DNA from: Streptomyces humicola
GTDB lineage: Bacteria; Actinomycetota; Actinomycetes; Streptomycetales; Streptomycetaceae
Length of the DNA: 64,000 nucleotides
Assembly (NCBI RefSeq): GCF_024436035.1
Contig: NZ_JANFNG010000011.1
Coordinates: forward strand, 141,004 to 205,003
Reading direction: 5' to 3'
Part shown: piece by piece, positions 7,862 through 22,594 of the stretch
How positions within the stretch are numbered: position 1 is the first letter of the stretch
Layout: each line of letters starts with the position of its first letter
The notes under the pieces: generated by a model
Seen by the model: only the letters and a program-made list of their open reading frames with translations
Told to the model about the DNA's origin: nothing
Databases searched by the model: none
Position numbers and translations under genes: made by a program

Positions 7862-10800
7862 ATGAGCCACGAGTTGATCGATGGCAGATTCCGCGTCGGA
7901 CGGGTCGTCGGCAAGGGCAACATGGGGGAGGTCCACCAGGCGGAGGATCTGCAGGCCGCTGAGGGCGCCCCCGAGCGCACGGTCGCCATCAAGACCATCC
8001 TCCGGCGTCGCACCGGCACCCGGATCGACACCGACACCGACCCCAAGGCCGTCGAACGCTTCGCCCGCGAAGTGCGCATCATGCGCCGCCTCGGCCACCG
8101 CAACCTCACGCGGCTCATCGCCGGCGGGATCGCCGAGGACAGCGGTCTGCCCTACCTCGCAATGGAGTTCCTGGACGGCGAGACGCTCCGCGACCTCATC
8201 GAGGAGGAGTCACAGCTCCCCGTCTCCTGGGCCGCCGCCATCGGCGCCCAGATAGCCGATGGCCTCGCCGCAGCGCACGCCGCCGACATCGTCCACCGCG
8301 ACCTGAAGCCCGCCAACGCCATGCTGACCCGCGGCGGTACGGTCAAGGTGCTCGACTTCGGCATGGGCCGCATAGTCGACGACCCCGACGAGGCCCGGCT
8401 GACCAGCACCGGCGTCAGCGTGGGGACCGCCCGCTACATGGCTCCCGAGCAGTTCCAGGCCAAGCAGGTCACGCAGGCCGCCGACCTGTACGCGCTGGGC
8501 TGTGTCCTGTACGAGATGCTCGTCGGCGTACCCCCCTTCACCAGCGAGTCTCCGTATGAACTAGCCCGCAAGCACATTGGGGAGGCACCGACACCGATCG
8601 GGGTGATACGCAGCGAGATACCCGCCGAACTCGCCCGCCTCATCGACCGGTTGCTCGCCAAGGACCCGGCGGTCCGTCCGGTGGACGCCGTGGCCGTCCG
8701 CGACGCCCTGCTGCCGCTGGCCGGGCAGGACGAGAACACCACCCATCTGCCGCACTGGAGCGCCCTGGACCCCACCCGCCTGCTGTGCGGCACGGCAGTC
8801 GGCGAGGGCCCCGCCGGGGCGGCTCCCACCGCGCAGCCGGTTCCAGTGACCGCCTCCGGCTCCGCCATGGACGTCTTCGGCGTCCACCGCGCGCTCATCA
8901 AGGACTACCGCTCCTTCACCGAGGGCGGCACGGTCATCCGCGACGACCGCATCGCCGCCTTCGTCGAGGAGGACCTGAACGACAAGTCGCAGTGGCCGGA
9001 CCCGTGGCTCTCCCTCAACCCGTTCTTCAAGGGTGGTGGCACCGTCGCGGAACTGGCGGGGCAGGGCGTGTTGCACGAGGAGTGCGCCCGGATCTTCCAG
9101 GCGAACAAGACCGAGAACGGCACGGTCCCCGACGGCCGCCCGCTCACCCTCCATCAGCACCAGCGTGAAGCCGTCGACGCCGCCAACTCCGGTGCGTCCT
9201 ACGTGCTGACCACCGGCACCGGCTCCGGCAAGTCGCTCGCGTACATCGTTCCGATCGTGAACAAGGTGCTGCACGAGCGGGACGCCGGGGGGCCCAGCGC
9301 CTCAAGGCGCGTGCGGGCGATCATCGTCTATCCCATGAACGCGCTCGCCAACAGCCAGCTCAAGGAGTTGGAGAAGTACCTCCGCGACGGCTACGGCGCA
9401 GGTCGCGAACCGGTCACCTTCGCCCGGTACACCGGCCAGGAGGACGACGAGAAGCGCAAGGAGATCCGCGACAACCCGCCGGACATCCTGCTCACCAACT
9501 ACGTGATGCTCGAACTGATGCTGACCCGTCCCGCGGACCGGGCCAGCCTCATCAAGATGGCCCAAGGCCTGGAGTTCCTCGTCTTCGACGAGCTGCACAC
9601 CTACCGCGGCCGGCAGGGAGCCGACGTCGCCCTGCTGATACGACGCGTCCGCGAGGCCTGCCAGGCACAGAACCTGCAGTGCATCGGCACATCGGCCACC
9701 ATGTCCACGGAGGGCACCCTCGACGACCAGAGGAACGTCGTCGCCCAGGTGGCGAGCACTCTGTTCGGCACGCCGGTGAGCCCGGAGCACGTCATCGGCG
9801 AGACCCTCGTCCGCGCGACCGGCGAAACGCCCGACACCGTCCCCGCCCAGCGCCTCACCTCGCCCGCCGCCCCGCGCTCGTACCACGATCTGGTGCGCGA
9901 CCCGCTGGCCCGCTGGATCGAGACCCGCTTCGGCCTGGCCACGGACGAGGCCACCGGACGCCTCGTGCGACGGCGGCCCACCAAGATCGAGGTCGCCGCC
10001 AAGGAGCTGGCCGAGCAGTCCGGGGTCAGCGAAGACGCCTGCGCCGACGCGATCCGCGCCACCCTGGAGGCCGGCTCGCAGGCGCTGCATCCGGTCACCG
10101 AGCGACCGCTGTTCGCCTTCCGGCTCCACCAGTTCCTCTCCAAGGGCGACACCGTGTACGTCACCCTGGAGGACAAGCTCTCCCGCCATCTCACCCGCTC
10201 CTACCAGCTCGAACAGCCGGGCAGCGACGGCAAGCTGCTGATGCCGCTGGCGTTCTGCCGTGAGTGCGGTCAGGAGTATCTGACGGTGTGGCGCAACGAG
10301 AAGGACGGCGAGGTCCGGTACGAGGCGCGACGTGACACCTCCGCGACCGGCGGCCGTCAGGGCGACGGCTATCTCTACGTCGACCACGAACGGGAGTGGC
10401 CGTCCAACGTGCAGTACGCGGTGGACGACCGCCGGCTGCCCGAGTCCTGGCTGGAGCTGGACGACAAGGGCCAGGAGGTCGTGAAGAAGGCGTACCGGGA
10501 CCGGGTCCCGCGCGCCGTCACCGTCGACCCGTTCGGCTACGAGGGGCGCGGCGAACTCCGCGCCGCCTTCATACCGTCCCCCTTCCTGTTCTGTCTGCAC
10601 TGCGCAGTGGCGTACGAGCAGACGCGCGGCCGGGACTTCGCCAAGCTCGCGACACTCGCCCAGGAGGGACGGTCCTCCGCGACCTCGCTGATCTCCGCCT
10701 CGGTGGTGCGTTCGCTGAAGTCGGTGCCGGAGGAGGCACTCGACAAGGAGGCCCGCAAGCTCCTCACCTTCGTCGACAACCGGCAGGACGCCTCCCTCCA

Positions 10801-13800
10801 GGCGGGCCACTTCAACGACTTCGTCCAGATCACCCAGTTGCGCGGCGCGCTGTACCGGGCGGCGGTGGACGCCGGTGAGGACGGCATCCACCACGAGGAA
10901 CTGGCCTCCGCGGTGACCAGCGCGCTCGCCATCGACCCGGCCGACTACACCGGGCAGAGCGAGCTGCCGCCGTCGCTCGCCCGCAACGCCGCCAGGACGC
11001 TCCGCGACGTGATCGCCTTCCGGCTCTACCTCGACCTGGAGCGCGGCTGGCGCATCACCATGCCGAACCTGGAGCAGACCGGCCTGCTGGAGATCGACTA
11101 CGCGGACCTGGCCTGGGTCGCGGAGAAGCAGGACCGGTGGGCCGACACGCACCAGGCGCTGCGCGACGCGGATCCGGCGCTGCGCGCGGAGATCACCAGG
11201 ACGCTCCTCGACGAGATGCGCCGCTCCCTCGCCGTCGACGTGTCCTACTTCCGCGACGACTTCGACGCGCTCCAACGGGCGAGCGAGGAGCGGCTGGCGG
11301 ACCCCTGGGTGCTCTCCGCCTCCGACAAGCCGCGGGTCGGCACCGCCTATCCGCACCCGTCCCGACCGGGCACGGACCGCTCGGCCCTCTTCCTGTCGGC
11401 GCGCGGCAAGTTCGGCAAGTACCTGCGGCGCGCGGACGCGTCCTTCAAGGAACTCGGCCCCGACGACCTCCAGCTGGTCATCGAGGAGCTGCTCAAGGTC
11501 CTGGCCACGGCGGGCCTGGTGAAGGAGGTCGCGGACGCCCCGCGGGGGGTCCCCCCGCGGGGCAGGGGGAGCGCCGGCCGCTACCGGCGGCCCTCCGCCC
11601 CGGTACGGACCGGCTACCGGGTGGCCGCCCAGTCGCTCATCTGGCGGGCCGGAAAGGGCGAGACCGGCGCTCACGACCCGCTGACGCGCACCTACTCCAG
11701 CGGCGACGGCCCCCGCGTCAACACCTTCTTCCGGGACCTGTACAGGGACGCGGCAGGCGCCCTGTCCGGCCTGTTCGCCCGCGAACACACCGCGCAGGTC
11801 GTGCCGGAGGAGCGGGAGAAGCGTGAGGACGCCTTCCGCAAGGCCGAGTTGAAGCTGCTGTACTGCTCACCGACGATGGAACTGGGCGTCGACATCTCCT
11901 CGCTCAACGCGGTGATGATGCGCAACGTGCCTCCCACGCCCGCCAACTACGCGCAGCGCTCGGGCCGCGCGGGCCGCAGCGGCCAGCCCGCCCTGGTGAC
12001 GACGTACTGCGCCACGGGCAACAGCCACGACGAGTACTACTTCCGCCGCTCGGAGCGCATGGTGGCGGGCGCGGTCGCCCCGCCGCGCCTGGACCTCGCC
12101 AACGAGGACCTGGTCCTCTCCCACCTCCAGGGCATCTGGATAGCCGAGGCGGGCCTGAAGCTGGGCCGCGCCATCCCCGAAGTCCTCGATGTGTCCTACC
12201 CGGACACCGGCGACCGTCCGGCACCGGCCCTGGGGCTGCTGCCCGACATCCTCGCGGCCTCCCTCGACGAGAGCGCCCAGCGCCGTACCGTCGACGCCGC
12301 ACTGCGCGTCCTCGGCCCGCTGCTGCCCGACTTCGCCGAGACCACCTGGTGGCACGACGACTGGATCCAGGACAGGGTACGAACGGTCCCGGAGCGGTTC
12401 GACAACGCCTTCGAGCGCTGGCGGAAGCTCTTCCGCGCCGCCCTCGACGACCAGTACATCCAGAACAAGCGCCGCCTCGACTACACCCTCACCGAGGGCG
12501 ACCGCAACCGGGCCAACGCCCGCCGCCGCGAGGCGGAGACGCAGCTGAACCTGCTGATGAACGAGAGCGTCGACAGCAAGTCCGTGCTCTCCGACTTCAA
12601 CCCGTACCGCTATCTGGCGTCCGAGGGCTTCCTGCCCGGCTACAGCTTCCCGCGCCTCCCGCTCGCCGCATACATCCCTACGGTCGGCCGCCGCCGAGGG
12701 GACGGCGACTTCCTCCAGCGGCCCCGCTTCCTCGCCATCCGCGAGTTCGGCCCGGGCGCGCTGATCTACCACGAGGGCGCCCGCTACCAGGTGACCCGCA
12801 TCCAGCTGCCGCCCGACTCCTCAGGCGACCTGGCGACCAGTGAAGCCCGCCGCTGCGCCCACTGCGGCTACCACCACGACCCCGAAGAGCGCGAGGACAA
12901 CTGCGAGATGTGCAAGGAGCGGCTGGGCTCGGCGACCTACGGCCTGCTGCACCTGCACACCGTGTACACCACGCGCCGCGAACGCATCTCCTCGGACGAG
13001 GAGGAGCGGCGCCGCGCCGGCTTCAAGCTGGAGACCTCGTACCGCTTCCACGACCACGGCACCCGCAAGGGCCGCCTGAACGCGTCGATCGCCGACGCCT
13101 CGGGCGGGCAACTGGCCACGGTCACGTACGGCGACTCGGCGACGGTGCGGATCACCAACATCGGTCGGGTCCGTGCCAAGAGCGACGAACCGGCGGGCTA
13201 CTGGCTGGACATGGCCGACGGCCGCTGGATGAACGACAAGGACGCCGCCGAGGCCTCCGGCGACTCCAGCGAGCTCCCGGTGATCGACGCGGACGGCAAC
13301 GAGCGGCGTCGCAAGAAGCGTGTCATCCCCTACGTGGAGGACCGCCGCAACATCCTCGTCGTCACCCTCGACGAGCCGCTGCCCGAGCCGGTCGCGCTCT
13401 CCCTGATGTACGCGCTGGAGCGGGGCATCGAGGCCGCGTTCGAGCTGGAGGACGCCGAGCTCACCGGTGAACTGCTGCCGCCGGACGGCGGTCCGCGCAA
13501 CCGCATCCTGTTCATGGAGGCCAGCGAGGGCGGAGCAGGTGTGCTGCGCCGCCTCCAGGCGGAGCAGGACGCCCTGGCCAAGGCCGCCCAGCAGGCCCTC
13601 GCCATCTGCCACTTCGGGCCGGGCGGCGAGGACCGCGGCGGCGAGGAGCACCGTCCCGGCCGGGCCTGCGCGCTCGGCTGCTACGAGTGCCTGCTGACCT
13701 ACGGCAATCAGCTCAACCACGCCCTGATCAACCGCCATTCGGCGCGCGACCTGCTGGTGCGGCTCGCCTCGGCGACGGCGCACCGGGAGTCCCGCGGGGA

Positions 13801-14194
13801 GTCGCGGTCGGAGCAGTACCGGCGGCTGCTCGACCAGGCCACCGCCCAGCCCCCGGCCGCGCTCACGCCGGTCGAGACGTCGGCCGCTGAACTCGCGGCG
13901 CAGGGCGACTTCCTGGGCTGGGTGAAGGCCCGCGGCCTGCGGCTGCCGGACGAGCCCGGCACGTTCCTCACGGAGGCGAACGCCACCCCGGACTTCGTGT
14001 ACCGGCTGCCCGGCGTGAACCTGGCCGTCTTCGTCGACTCCGCGGACGAGGAGCGGGACGCCTTCCGGGACGAGGACGCCGAGGACCGGCTGTTCAGCGC
14101 CCGCTGGGACGTCGTCCGCTTCCCGCACGGCGCGGACTGGGACGCCATCGCCGCTGCGAACAGCCGCTACTTCGGCACGCCCGCCGCCAACTGA
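7862..14194 (+). CDS. Ser/Thr kinase-DEAD/DEAH helicase-DUF1998 fusion, DrmA/MrfA-like
   Basis: This 2110-residue protein starts at ATG 7862 behind AAGGAG. Residues 1-285 are a complete Hanks-type kinase: GKGNMGEV at 17-24, VAIK (K44), HRDLKPAN near 145, DFG near 165 and GTARYMAPEQ. A superfamily-2 helicase follows, with TGTGSGKS near 450, FDELH near 575, GTSAT, then ELGVDISS and QRSGRAGR near 1365. Cys pairs occur near 800 (CRECGQEY), 911 (CLHC) and 1665 (CAHC...CEMC), and a DUF1998 domain ends in CALGCYECLLTYGNQ near 1935. The last 90 residues resemble a degenerate PD-(D/E)XK or DUF559 fold. DUF1998 helicases include DISARM DrmA and the repair helicase MrfA. First gene of a three-gene operon. 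An N-terminal kinase on this helicase is not part of the DISARM types I know. Confidence 0.88.
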   Translation: MSHELIDGRFRVGRVVGKGNMGEVHQAEDLQAAEGAPERTVAIKTILRRRTGTRIDTDTDPKAVERFAREVRIMRRLGHRNLTRLIAGGIAEDSGLPYLAMEFLDGETLRDLIEEESQLPVSWAAAIGAQIADGLAAAHAADIVHRDLKPANAMLTRGGTVKVLDFGMGRIVDDPDEARLTSTGVSVGTARYMAPEQFQAKQVTQAADLYALGCVLYEMLVGVPPFTSESPYELARKHIGEAPTPIGVIRSEIPAELARLIDRLLAKDPAVRPVDAVAVRDALLPLAGQDENTTHLPHWSALDPTRLLCGTAVGEGPAGAAPTAQPVPVTASGSAMDVFGVHRALIKDYRSFTEGGTVIRDDRIAAFVEEDLNDKSQWPDPWLSLNPFFKGGGTVAELAGQGVLHEECARIFQANKTENGTVPDGRPLTLHQHQREAVDAANSGASYVLTTGTGSGKSLAYIVPIVNKVLHERDAGGPSASRRVRAIIVYPMNALANSQLKELEKYLRDGYGAGREPVTFARYTGQEDDEKRKEIRDNPPDILLTNYVMLELMLTRPADRASLIKMAQGLEFLVFDELHTYRGRQGADVALLIRRVREACQAQNLQCIGTSATMSTEGTLDDQRNVVAQVASTLFGTPVSPEHVIGETLVRATGETPDTVPAQRLTSPAAPRSYHDLVRDPLARWIETRFGLATDEATGRLVRRRPTKIEVAAKELAEQSGVSEDACADAIRATLEAGSQALHPVTERPLFAFRLHQFLSKGDTVYVTLEDKLSRHLTRSYQLEQPGSDGKLLMPLAFCRECGQEYLTVWRNEKDGEVRYEARRDTSATGGRQGDGYLYVDHEREWPSNVQYAVDDRRLPESWLELDDKGQEVVKKAYRDRVPRAVTVDPFGYEGRGELRAAFIPSPFLFCLHCAVAYEQTRGRDFAKLATLAQEGRSSATSLISASVVRSLKSVPEEALDKEARKLLTFVDNRQDASLQAGHFNDFVQITQLRGALYRAAVDAGEDGIHHEELASAVTSALAIDPADYTGQSELPPSLARNAARTLRDVIAFRLYLDLERGWRITMPNLEQTGLLEIDYADLAWVAEKQDRWADTHQALRDADPALRAEITRTLLDEMRRSLAVDVSYFRDDFDALQRASEERLADPWVLSASDKPRVGTAYPHPSRPGTDRSALFLSARGKFGKYLRRADASFKELGPDDLQLVIEELLKVLATAGLVKEVADAPRGVPPRGRGSAGRYRRPSAPVRTGYRVAAQSLIWRAGKGETGAHDPLTRTYSSGDGPRVNTFFRDLYRDAAGALSGLFAREHTAQVVPEEREKREDAFRKAELKLLYCSPTMELGVDISSLNAVMMRNVPPTPANYAQRSGRAGRSGQPALVTTYCATGNSHDEYYFRRSERMVAGAVAPPRLDLANEDLVLSHLQGIWIAEAGLKLGRAIPEVLDVSYPDTGDRPAPALGLLPDILAASLDESAQRRTVDAALRVLGPLLPDFAETTWWHDDWIQDRVRTVPERFDNAFERWRKLFRAALDDQYIQNKRRLDYTLTEGDRNRANARRREAETQLNLLMNESVDSKSVLSDFNPYRYLASEGFLPGYSFPRLPLAAYIPTVGRRRGDGDFLQRPRFLAIREFGPGALIYHEGARYQVTRIQLPPDSSGDLATSEARRCAHCGYHHDPEEREDNCEMCKERLGSATYGLLHLHTVYTTRRERISSDEEERRRAGFKLETSYRFHDHGTRKGRLNASIADASGGQLATVTYGDSATVRITNIGRVRAKSDEPAGYWLDMADGRWMNDKDAAEASGDSSELPVIDADGNERRRKKRVIPYVEDRRNILVVTLDEPLPEPVALSLMYALERGIEAAFELEDAELTGELLPPDGGPRNRILFMEASEGGAGVLRRLQAEQDALAKAAQQALAICHFGPGGEDRGGEEHRPGRACALGCYECLLTYGNQLNHALINRHSARDLLVRLASATAHRESRGESRSEQYRRLLDQATAQPPAALTPVETSAAELAAQGDFLGWVKARGLRLPDEPGTFLTEANATPDFVYRLPGVNLAVFVDSADEERDAFRDEDAEDRLFSARWDVVRFPHGADWDAIAAANSRYFGTPAAN

Positions 14195-14228
14195 CCCCAT
14201 CGCTCTGCACGAGGACTTGACGACTGAC

Positions 14229-17203
14229 ATGGCACTTACGTACTCCGCCGGATCCCTGGTGAGGGCCCGCGGCCGCGAATGGGTGGTGCTCCCCGAGAGC
14301 GAGCCCGACCTGCTGGTGCTGCGCCCGCTGGGCGGTTCGGACGACGACATCGCCGCGGTCTTCCCGGCGTTGGAAGAGATCAGGGGCGCCGAGTTCGCGC
14401 CACCGGAACCGGGCGACCTCGGCGACCAGCGCGCGGCGGGCCTGTTGCGTACGGCGCTGCGGGTCGGCTTCCGCTCCGGCGCGGGACCGTTCTGCTCACT
14501 CGCCGGCATCGCGGTGGAGCCGCGCGCCTACCAGCTGGTGCCGCTCCTCATGGCCCTGCGACAGCAGACCGTCCGCATGCTCATCTCCGACGACGTCGGC
14601 ATCGGCAAGACCATCGAGGCGGGCCTGATCGCGAGCGAACTCCTCGCGCAGGGCGAGGCCACGGGCCTGGCGGTGCTGTGTTCCCCCGCGCTCGCCGAGC
14701 AGTGGCAGCAGGAGCTGCGCACCAAGTTCGGCATCGACGCCGAGCTCGTCCTCGCCTCCACGGTCTCCCGGCTGGAGCGCGGCCTGGACCTCGGCCAGTC
14801 CCTCTTCGACAGGTACCCGCACGTCATCGTGTCGACGGACTTCATCAAGTCCACGCGCCACCGCGACGACTTCGTCCGCCACTGCCCCGACCTGGTGATC
14901 GTCGACGAGGCGCACACCTGCGTGGCCGCCGACGACACCTCGGCCGGATCGCAGAACCAGCTCCGCTACGAGCTCCTGCGCCGCGTCGCCGAGGACGCCA
15001 CCCGGCACCTGCTCCTCGTCACGGCGACCCCGCACAGCGGCAAGGAGTCCGCGTTCCGCAACCTCCTCGGCCTGGTCAAGCCGGAGCTGTCGTCGGTGAA
15101 CCTGGACTCGGAGGGCGGCCGGAAGCTCCTGGCCCAGCACTTCGTGGCCCGCAAGCGCGCCGACGTACGCCAGTACCTGACCAAGGAGGACGGCCTCGGC
15201 GACGACTCGCTCGCCGAGCGCACGGCGTTCCCCTCGGACCGCTACTTCAAGGACGAGACGTACAAGCTGTCCCCGGCCTACCGCGCCCTGCTCGACGACG
15301 CGATCGCGTACGCGAGTGAGCGCGTCGAGGCGGCCGACAACCAGGGCCGGCGGGAGGCGCGGATCGCCTGGTGGTCGGCGATCGCGCTGCTGCGTTCGCT
15401 GGTGTCGTCGCCGAGGGCGGCCGCGCAGACTCTTCGGACCCGCTCGGCCGCGGCGGTTGCGGCGTCTGCGGAGGAGGCCGACCGGCTCGGCGCCCCGCTC
15501 ACCAGCGACTCGGCGGACAGCGACGCGCTGGAGGGCATGGACGTGGCGCCCGGCGCTGAGACCGAGGAGCACGCGGGCTCCCGGCTGGCCGAACTAGCCG
15601 ACCGAGCCGTGCAGTTGGAGGGCCCGGAGCAGGACCTGAAGCTGAAGGCGCTCATCAAGCACCTCAAGGCGCTGCTCGCCGACGGCCACAACCCCATCGT
15701 GTTCTGCCGCTACATACCCACGGCGGAGTACCTGGCCGCCCAGCTCGCGAACGACCCGGAGACGAAGAAGCGCGGCCCGCTCGGCGCGAAGACCGTGGTG
15801 AAGGCGGTCACCGGCACCCTCTCCCCGCAGCAGCGCATCGAGCGCATCGAGCAGCTCGCCGAGGAGGCCGGCGAGGACGCCGCCGCCCGCCGCGTCCTCA
15901 TCGCCACCGACTGCCTGTCGGAGGGCGTCAACCTCCAGCACCACTTCGACGCCGTCGTCCACTACGACCTGGCCTGGAACCCGACCCGCCACGACCAGCG
16001 CGAGGGCCGCGTCGACCGCTACGGCCAGAAGAGGGACCAGGTCCGCGTCATCACGCTGTACGGCGAGGACAACGGCATCGACGGCAAGGTCCTCGACGTC
16101 CTCATCAAGAAGCACCGGCAGATCAAGAAGGACCTCGGCATCTCCGTCTCCGTACCCGACGAGATGTCGACCGGCGTCACGGACGCGATCGTCGAGTGGC
16201 TGCTGCTGCGCGGGCGGCAGGGCGAGCAGCAGGCCCTGTTTGGCTCAGACGCCTTCCAACAGAGCTTCGCGGACCTGGACAAGGACTGGAACTCGGCCGC
16301 GGAGCGCGAGAAGGCGTCCCGTTCACGGTTCGCGCAGCGCTCGATCCACCCGGAGGAGGTGGCCCGCGAGGTCGCCGCGATCCGCGAGGCCCTCGGCGGC
16401 GCGGGCGAGATCCACACCTTCGTACGGGAGTCGCTGGGCGCGCTGAACGCGGTACTCCGCGGGAACACTGACGGCGACTTCACCGCGGAGGTGGGCGGCA
16501 CCCCCGCCGGCCTGCGGGACGCGCTCGCGCCGGTCGTCGGCGCGGAGGTGATCGAGAAGGACCGCCCGATCCCGTTCCGCACCGACCCCGCGGTCGCGCG
16601 CGGCGAGGCGGCGCTGGTGCGGACCGACCCCGTGATCGGCGCCCTCGCGGCCCACGTCCTGAACGCCGCCCTGGACACCCGGGCCGACGGCGCGCGCCCG
16701 GCCCGCCGCTGCGGCGTGATCACCACGGACGCGGTCGGCACGCTCACCACCCTGCTCCTGGTCCGCTACCGCTTCCACCTCACGCTGCCCTCCCGCAGCG
16801 GCGAGAAGCAGCTGGTCGCGGAGGACGCCCGCCTGCTGGCGTTCCAGGGCTCCCCGAAGAACGCGGTGTGGCTGTCGCAGGAGGAGGCCCTGGCCCTGCT
16901 GGACGCCTCGGCCTCGGAGAACACCGACCGGCACTTCGGCGAGCGCACGATGACCCGGATCCTCGGCCGCCTCCCGGACGTCTCGGACCACCTGGCGGCG
17001 CACGGCGACGAACTGGCCGCCGAGCTCGACGCCTCCCACCGCCGGGTGCGCGCCGCGTCCGGCGAGATCGTCCGGGGCCTGTCCGTCGCGGCCCAGAAGC
17101 CCGCCGACATCCTCGGCGCCTACGTCTACCTGCCCGCCATGCCTGCCGCCTCCGTCGCCGGTGCCGCACCCGGCTCCGCCGCTTCCGCTGGAGTGTCCGC
17201 CTG

Positions 17204-17204
<1 letters not shown>
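14229..17204 (+). CDS. SNF2-family helicase, DrmD-like
   Basis: The 991-residue product is a SNF2/RapA-type ATPase. Visible motifs are DVGIGKT near residue 125 (Walker A), VIVDEAHTC near 228 (DEAH), TATPHSG, and the C-terminal lobe DCLSEGVNLQ and HDQREGRVDRYGQ near 595. The 330 residues after the helicase are unassigned and end in an Ala/Pro/Gly tail. Class 1 DISARM carries a SNF2 helicase (DrmD) next to an adenine methyltransferase (DrmMI), the same pairing seen here. ATG 14229 is chosen; a TTG at 14217 is an alternative. The stop overlaps the methyltransferase start (TGATG), so the two are translationally coupled. It likely translocates on DNA as part of a restriction or modification complex. 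Confidence 0.88.
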
Positions 17205-21349
<4,145 letters not shown>

Positions 21350-21384
21350 GGTTCCACCGACGTGCGGCTGGGCCCGCGAAGGGC

Positions 21385-21570
21385 TCAGCCGTGCGCGGCG
21401 AAGCGCACGAACTGCACCCACTCGTCGCGGCCGATGGTGAGCTCCGGGCCATCCTTGTCCTTGGAGTCCCGCACGTGGACGGCCTGTTCGGTGACGGCGA
21501 CCTCCGCACAGCTGTCACCCTGCGTGCCGCTGTAGCTGGACTTGAACCAGGCGAGTTCTCTCGTGCTCAT
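21385..21570 (-). CDS. DUF397 small regulatory protein
   Basis: The 61-residue product has the DUF397 signature: an N-terminal WFKSSYSGTQGDSCAEVAV followed by VHVRDSKDKDGPELTIGRDEWVQFV. DUF397 proteins are encoded in large numbers in Streptomyces, nearly always beside an XRE regulator with a C-terminal DUF5753 domain; some pairs influence development and antibiotic production, and the DUF397 partner is thought to antagonise the regulator. The ATG overlaps the TGA of the upstream XRE gene by the ATGA arrangement (21567-21570), so the pair is co-translated. No membrane segment or catalytic motif. Confidence 0.93.
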   Translation of the reverse strand: MSTRELAWFKSSYSGTQGDSCAEVAVTEQAVHVRDSKDKDGPELTIGRDEWVQFVRFAAHG

Positions 21571-22424
21571 AGCTCTCCTCGCAGTCGCTCCAGCAGGCCC
21601 CGTGAGTCTTTGGGGTTGAGGGCCTGCGAGCGCAGTGTGTCATAGCGCTGGTGGAGGAGGCTCACCTCTTTTACGTCGGCGATCAGCCGTCCGTTTTGCT
21701 GCCCTTCTGAGTACGCAAGGCGCTTCCCTTCTGGCGTTTCCAGCAACTGCACCGGTCCGTCCAGACATGCATGTACCTCGGCCTCTAGCGGCACGACTTG
21801 CAGCGTGACGTTGCGCTGTGCGCTGAGCTCCAGCACATAGTCGAAGAGGCGCCGCATCACCTCCGCACCTCCGAGCCGCATTCGGAAGACCGACTCCTCC
21901 ACGATGAAGCTGAATGGGACGTGTGGACGCTCAGACAGCATCTTCTGGCGCTGCAACCGAGCGGTGACTTGGGCCTCCAACTGGTCATCGGTGAGCAGCG
22001 GAATGCTGTTGTCGAACACCGCCCGCGCATACCCCTCCGACTGCAACAACCCCGGCACCAGCCGGCACTCATACGTACACAAGCTCACCGCCACCCGCTC
22101 CAGCCGCGCCCACCGCCGGAACCAGACCGCGAGCCCGGCCTCGCCCCGCGTCAGGTACCGGGCCGCCTTCCGCAACGCGCCCGTGTTGCCCAGGGCTTCC
22201 TCCGCCCGTTCCACGAAGGCCTCGTCGGGCATGCGGCGGCCCAACTCCACGGACTCCACGGTGTGCTTGGAGAAGCGGACGCGTTCCGCGAACTGGGCCC
22301 GGCTGAGGCCCGCATGCTCGCGTAGGGCCTGGACGACGGCCCCGAAGGTCCGCAGACTGTCCGAGGGATCGGGCTCCCGCTCCCAGTCGACGTTACCGGC
22401 CACCTCGGCGTTGTCGGTTGTCAT
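21567..22424 (-). CDS. XRE-family regulator with DUF5753 domain
   Basis: The 285-residue protein has an N-terminal helix-turn-helix at about residues 20-75 (FGAVVQALREHAGLSRAQFAERVRFS...ESVELGRRMP) and a C-terminal DUF5753 domain of about 180 residues (CRLVPGLLQSEGYARAV, FIVEESVFRM, LQVVPLEAEVHACLDGPVQLLE). This is the common WhiJ/AbaA-type regulator of Streptomyces. The ATG at 22424 has a strong GGAGGGG seven bases upstream; longer in-frame starts lack one. It is divergent from an ATP-binding protein gene, and three CGTACG palindromes lie between them. It might control the defence genes on either side, but such trios also occur elsewhere in these genomes. Confidence 0.93.
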   Translation of the reverse strand: MTTDNAEVAGNVDWEREPDPSDSLRTFGAVVQALREHAGLSRAQFAERVRFSKHTVESVELGRRMPDEAFVERAEEALGNTGALRKAARYLTRGEAGLAVWFRRWARLERVAVSLCTYECRLVPGLLQSEGYARAVFDNSIPLLTDDQLEAQVTARLQRQKMLSERPHVPFSFIVEESVFRMRLGGAEVMRRLFDYVLELSAQRNVTLQVVPLEAEVHACLDGPVQLLETPEGKRLAYSEGQQNGRLIADVKEVSLLHQRYDTLRSQALNPKDSRGLLERLRGEL

Positions 22425-22504
22425 GCGCGGCCCCTCCCGGTGCTGTACCTGGCGCTGTGTGCGACGTCCCGCGATCGACTCACCCAGCGTGACGGAGAGA
22501 CCGG

Positions 22505-22547
22505 CGTACGGTCCACCAAACGTGCCCGTACGCTGACGCACCGTACG
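22505..22547. promoter_or_regulatory. Three CGTACG palindromes in a divergent promoter region
   Basis: CGTACG occurs at 22505-22510, 22527-22532 and 22542-22547 in the 170-nt gap between the XRE gene and the divergent ATP-binding protein gene. Repeated identical palindromes here are a candidate autoregulatory operator for the XRE regulator. Confidence 0.4.
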
Positions 22548-22594
22548 GGGCGTGCCGCTTCCCAACGCCGGTGGACGCCCGCCACCGTGGCCAC

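Noticed and set aside
9302..11788. Long minus-strand open frame (828 codons) inside the kinase-helicase gene
   Set aside because: It is antisense to a clear coding sequence, has low-complexity composition typical of GC-rich shadow frames and matches no family.
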